The position numbers and the translations under genes were made by a program. Source: Aphanothece cf. minutissima CCALA 015 (lineage in GTDB: Bacteria; Cyanobacteriota; Cyanobacteriia; PCC-6307; Cyanobiaceae). Taken from it: a stretch of 64,000 bases of DNA. The stretch is from the NCBI GenBank assembly GCA_003003925.1, contig PVWP01000006.1, positions 124,001 to 188,000 of the forward strand. Reading direction: 5' to 3'. Under the pieces are notes generated by a model. The model did no database searches and was not told where the DNA came from. It saw only the letters and a list, made by a program, of their open reading frames with translations. Below, in pieces: positions 59,354 to 64,000 of the stretch. How positions within the stretch are numbered: the first letter of the stretch is position 1; every line of letters begins with the position of its first letter.

Positions 59354-60353
59354 GGGGCACCAGCACCCGCTCGCTGCCGTAGGGGGTCCGCAGCAGGACC
59401 CGGCCCCGGCGGCCGCCGGCTCCGGGTCCTGCCGCCGCCACCCGGCCGATCCAGGCCCCGCCGGCCGGCGCCAGCACCTCCAGGGCCCGCTGCCGATCGG
59501 CCTCGGGCACCACCGCCAGGAAGCGGCCCTCGTTGGCCAGGTGCAGCGGGTCGAAGCCCAGCAGCTCACAGGTGCGCCGCACCGGCTCCGCCACTGGGAT
59601 GCGCTCCTCCTCGATCTGCAGCTCCAGGCCGTTGGGGGCCGCCAGTTCCTGCAGGGCGCTGGCCAGGCCGCCGCGGGTGAGGTCCCGCAGGCAGTGGAGC
59701 CGCACCCCCGCTCCCAGCAGGGCCTCCACCGCGGGCCACAGGGGCATGCAGTCCGTGGCCAGGGGGGGCTGCAGGTCCAGGCCATGGCGGGCGGCCAGGA
59801 TCGCCACCCCGTGGCGGCCCAGATCCCCGCTCACCAGCAGCTGGTCACCGGGGGTGATCGCCAGCGGATCGATCGGCGCGTCCACCTGCAGCAGGCCGAT
59901 GCCGCTGGTGTTGAGGAAGGCCCCATCCCCCTTGCCCCGCTCCACCACCTTGGTGTCGCCGGTGACGATGGTCACCCCGCAACGCCGGGACGCCTCCACA
60001 ATCGAGGAAACGATCCGGCGCAGCAACGCCAGCTCCAGCCCCTCCTCGAGGATCAGGCCCAGGCTCAGCACCAAAGGCTTCGCGCCTGCCATCGCCAGGT
60101 CGTTGGCGGTGCCCGTCACCGCCAGGCTGCCGATGTCGCCCCCCTCGAACTCCAGGGGTTGCACCACGTAGCTGTCGGTGGTGAAGGCGAGCCGGCCGTG
60201 GGGCAGGGACAGGCGGGCGGCATCGTGCAGCACCTGGTCGGGGTCGGCGTAGAGGCGGCACAGTTCGGCGTCGATCAGCTGCTGCATCAGGGTGCCGCCG
60301 CCGCCGTGGGCCAGCTGGATGCGGGGGGTGGCGGGCGGGGCCGGCTCAGCCAC
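59322..60353 (-). CDS. hypE: Hydrogenase maturation protein HypE
   Basis: Makes the cyanide ligands of the [NiFe] site by dehydrating a thiocarbamate on its C-terminal cysteine. The end is exactly LLPRIC, the reactive tail. From a GTG at 60353 it has 343 residues with the PurM-like ATP fold ([47 protein letters not shown]). It overlaps hypD by 8 bases, and its last 32 bases overlap the convergent ATPase gene. Confidence 0.95.
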   Translation of the reverse strand: MAEPAPPATPRIQLAHGGGGTLMQQLIDAELCRLYADPDQVLHDAARLSLPHGRLAFTTDSYVVQPLEFEGGDIGSLAVTGTANDLAMAGAKPLVLSLGLILEEGLELALLRRIVSSIVEASRRCGVTIVTGDTKVVERGKGDGAFLNTSGIGLLQVDAPIDPLAITPGDQLLVSGDLGRHGVAILAARHGLDLQPPLATDCMPLWPAVEALLGAGVRLHCLRDLTRGGLASALQELAAPNGLELQIEEERIPVAEPVRRTCELLGFDPLHLANEGRFLAVVPEADRQRALEVLAPAGGAWIGRVAAAGPGAGGRRGRVLLRTPYGSERVLVPLSGELLPRIC

Positions 60354-61482
60354 GGTGGCCGTAGCGGTGGTAGGCCGCGCAGGCCCCCTCCGAGGACACC
60401 ATCGGCGCCCCCAGGGGATGTTCCGGCGTGCAGGTGGTCCCGAAGGCCGGGCAGTCCATGGGCCGGGCGCGCCCCTGCAGGATGCGGCCGCTGATGCAGA
60501 CCCCCTCGGCCCCCACCGCGGCCCCCGGCTCCACGCCGGCCTCGGGCCCACCGGGCAGATCGGCGAAACGGGCCCCGGCCTCCAGGCCGCGGAAGGGCGC
60601 CCTCAGCCCCAGGCCGCCTCCCGGGATCACGCCGAAGCCCCGCCAGTTCCGGTCCACCGGCTCAAACACCGAACCCAGCAGGGCCCGGGCGGCCGGATTG
60701 CCCTGCTGGCGCACCACCCGGCCGTAGGCATTGGCCACCCGGGCTTCGCCGCGCTCCAGCTGGCGCACGCAGGCCACCAGCCCCCGCATCAGATCCAGGG
60801 GCTCGAAGCCGCTCACCACCACCGGCACCCGGTGCCGATCCGCCAGGTCCTCCAGTTCCGCGGTGCCCATTACGGCGCAGACGTGCCCCGCTGCCAGGAA
60901 GCCCTGCACCTGGTTGCCCTCGGCCGTGAGGATCGCCGCCATGGCGGGGGGCACCCGCACGTGGGCCGCCAGCAGGGAAAGGTTGGCCGCCCCGGCGGCC
61001 GTCGCCTGGCGCACCAGCAGGGCCGTGGCCGGGGCCGTGGTCTCGAACCCCACCGCCAGGAACACCACCTGGCGTTCCGGATGGCGCCGGGCCAGGGCCA
61101 GGGCCTCCAACGGGGAGGTGAGCAGGCGCACGTCGCCCCCTTCGGCCCGCACCCCCAGCAGATCCCCCGGCCCGCCGTCGGCGGCGCTGCCCGGCACCCG
61201 CAGCATGTCGCCGTAGGAGCACAGGATCACCTCGGGCCGGCGGGCCAGGGCCCGGGCGGCATCGATCGTGGCGGCCGGCGTCACACAGACCGGGCAACCG
61301 GGGCCGTGGATCAGCCGCAACCCGGGCGGCAGCAACTGGTCGAGCCCCCAGCGCACGATGGCGTGGGTCTGGCCGCCGCACACCTCCATCAGGGTCCAGG
61401 GGCGGGTGGTGATCGCGGCCAGCTCGGCCGCCAGCTCCCGCACGGCGGCCACCTCCGCCGTCACCGCCAGCGGCGCACTCAC
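60346..61482 (-). CDS. hypD: Hydrogenase maturation protein HypD
   Basis: Iron-sulfur scaffold on which the Fe(CN)2CO unit of [NiFe]-hydrogenase is built with HypC and HypE. A GTG at 61482 gives 378 residues. Hallmarks are [27 protein letters not shown] with the CxxC of the active site, [10 protein letters not shown], and a cysteine-rich end ([12 protein letters not shown]). Its start overlaps the stop of the dihydroorotate-dehydrogenase-like gene (GTGA). hypA, B, C and F and the hydrogenase structural genes are not in the window. Confidence 0.95.
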   Translation of the reverse strand: MSAPLAVTAEVAAVRELAAELAAITTRPWTLMEVCGGQTHAIVRWGLDQLLPPGLRLIHGPGCPVCVTPAATIDAARALARRPEVILCSYGDMLRVPGSAADGGPGDLLGVRAEGGDVRLLTSPLEALALARRHPERQVVFLAVGFETTAPATALLVRQATAAGAANLSLLAAHVRVPPAMAAILTAEGNQVQGFLAAGHVCAVMGTAELEDLADRHRVPVVVSGFEPLDLMRGLVACVRQLERGEARVANAYGRVVRQQGNPAARALLGSVFEPVDRNWRGFGVIPGGGLGLRAPFRGLEAGARFADLPGGPEAGVEPGAAVGAEGVCISGRILQGRARPMDCPAFGTTCTPEHPLGAPMVSSEGACAAYHRYGHRG

Positions 61483-62509
61483 CAGGGACCCGGTGCCGCC
61501 GCGGCATCGGCGGGCAGGAAGGTCTGGACGGCGCGCATGTACTGGGAGCGCTCGTACTCGCTCGGATCGGGGCAGCGCTGCTGGCTCATGCAGCCGATCA
61601 GCTCCCGGGCCGTGGCGTGCTCGTGCTCCAGCAGCCACTGGCCCAGCTCCTCCTCCAGCCCCGCCAGCCGGCCGGGGCCATGGCGCAGCAGGGCGGCCAC
61701 CACCTGGGTGATGGCGGCGCCGGCCATCAGCAGCCGCACCACGTCGGTGCCGCGGTGCACACCACCGGTGGCCGCCAGATCCACCGGGTGGCGGCCGTGC
61801 AGCAGGGCGATCCAGCGCAGGGGCAGCCGCAGGTCGTGGGGGGTGGACAGCAGCAGGTTGGGCCGCACCTCCAGTTCCTCGATGTCGATGTCGGGCTGGT
61901 AGAAGCGGTTGAACAACACCAGGCCATCGGCACCGGCGGCGGCCAGCCGCTTGGCCATGGCCCCGAAGTTGGTGAAGAAGGGGCTGAGCTTCACCGCCAG
62001 GGGCAGGGTCACCTCGGCGCGCACCTCGGCGACGATCTCCAGCACCTGGTTCTCGATCGCCGCGCTGGAGAGATCCGGATCGGTGGGGACGGCATAGATG
62101 TTCAGCTCCAGGGCGCTGGCGCCCGCCGACTCCATGCGCCGCGCCACCTGCACCCACTGGCCGGGGTGGGCGCCGTTGAGGCTGGCGATCACCGGCACCG
62201 ACAGGCGGGAACGGGCCTGCTCCAGGTGGCGCAGGTAGAGGTCGTGGCCCACGTGGAAGATCGAGGGCTCAGGGAAGTAGCTGAGCGCCTCGCCGTAGCT
62301 GTCGGCGCCCTGCAGGGTCACCCGGTGCAGCTCCAGCTGGTCGCGCTCGATCTGCTCCTCGAACAGCGAATGCAGCACCACGGCGGCGGCGCCGGCCTCC
62401 TCCAGCCGCAGCAGCTGGTCGATGTCCTCGCTCAGGGGGGCTGCTGCCCCCACCACCAGGGGGCTGCGCAGCTCCAGACCCAGGTAGGTGACGGACAGAT
62501 CGGGGCGGG

Positions 62510-62513
<4 letters not shown>
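61479..62513 (-). CDS. Dihydroorotate dehydrogenase-like FMN protein, linked to NifJ
   Basis: FMN-barrel protein of 344 residues, of the "dihydroorotate dehydrogenase-like" type, with [53 protein letters not shown] and [12 protein letters not shown]. True PyrD usually has a base in a conserved serine/cysteine loop which I do not see here, so orotate production is doubtful. Placed in one operon with nifJ (ATGA overlap) and hypD (GTGA overlap), it may move electrons in anaerobic pyruvate metabolism; this is inference from linkage, which recurs in other genomes. Confidence 0.85.

Positions 62514-64000
<1,487 letters not shown>

Overview
The window is a GC-rich, tightly packed piece of a cyanobacterial chromosome. 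Form IA RuBisCO inside an alpha-carboxysome (cso) operon, an extended CsoS1E, ChpX/NdhF4/NdhD4, PsaM, Por plus ChlL/ChlB/ChlN, and aldehyde deformylating oxygenase with acyl-ACP reductase place it among the alpha-cyanobacteria. The high GC, HypD/HypE and NifJ fit a Cyanobium / Synechococcus subcluster 5.2-like (freshwater or brackish) member better than open-ocean Prochlorococcus. The genus is an inference.

Layout. 1-5.3 kb: end of a creatininase-family gene, then ado, aar, accA, a short-chain dehydrogenase and folE (alkane and fatty acid metabolism, pterins). 4.7-9.5 kb: a secreted protein, trpF, an M50 membrane protease, a lipoate-ligase-like protein, a CRR6 family NDH-1 assembly factor, the tiny psaM and a broken-looking membrane/coiled-coil gene. 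9.5-16.1 kb: protochlorophyllide reduction, with light-dependent por and the light-independent chlN-chlB-chlL set, around two unknown genes. 16.2-18.6 kb: an unknown DNA-binding-like protein and a diiron/metallo-beta-lactamase-GGDEF fusion.

18.7-35.7 kb is a CO2-concentrating superisland on one strand apart from rdgB: csoS1D, (rdgB), sbtA-sbtB, csoS1, cbbL, cbbS, csoS2, csoSCA, csoS4A, csoS4B, csoS1E, a ferritin-like gene, ndhF4-ndhD4-chpX, a PCD-like RuBisCO assembly factor and cbbX. It holds bicarbonate import and its PII-like regulator, CO2 hydration by NDH-1, shell, cargo, carbonic anhydrase, assembly factor and activase in about 17 kb. Hairpins and short direct repeats lie between its major genes.

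35.7-55.4 kb is housekeeping: dnaA, an HtrA protease, two small glycosyltransferases, an acetyltransferase, a hydrolase, an ABC exporter, hisG, gloB, an iron-type ABC ATPase, ridA, a short sepF-like gene, an L,D-transpeptidase-like protein, a FAH-family enzyme, malic enzyme, a pyrF-pyrE fusion and an RND transporter. 55.4-64 kb: a TraB/GumN protein, a Na,K-ATPase-like P-type ATPase, then a coupled operon nifJ - dihydroorotate-dehydrogenase-like - hypD - hypE (anaerobic pyruvate oxidation and hydrogenase maturation), with nifJ running off the right edge.

No gap exceeds about 300 bases, and I see no tRNA, rRNA, insertion sequence or CRISPR array. Many neighbours overlap by 1-67 bases, both in ATGA/GTGA couplings and tail to tail. 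I saw no obvious foreign island.
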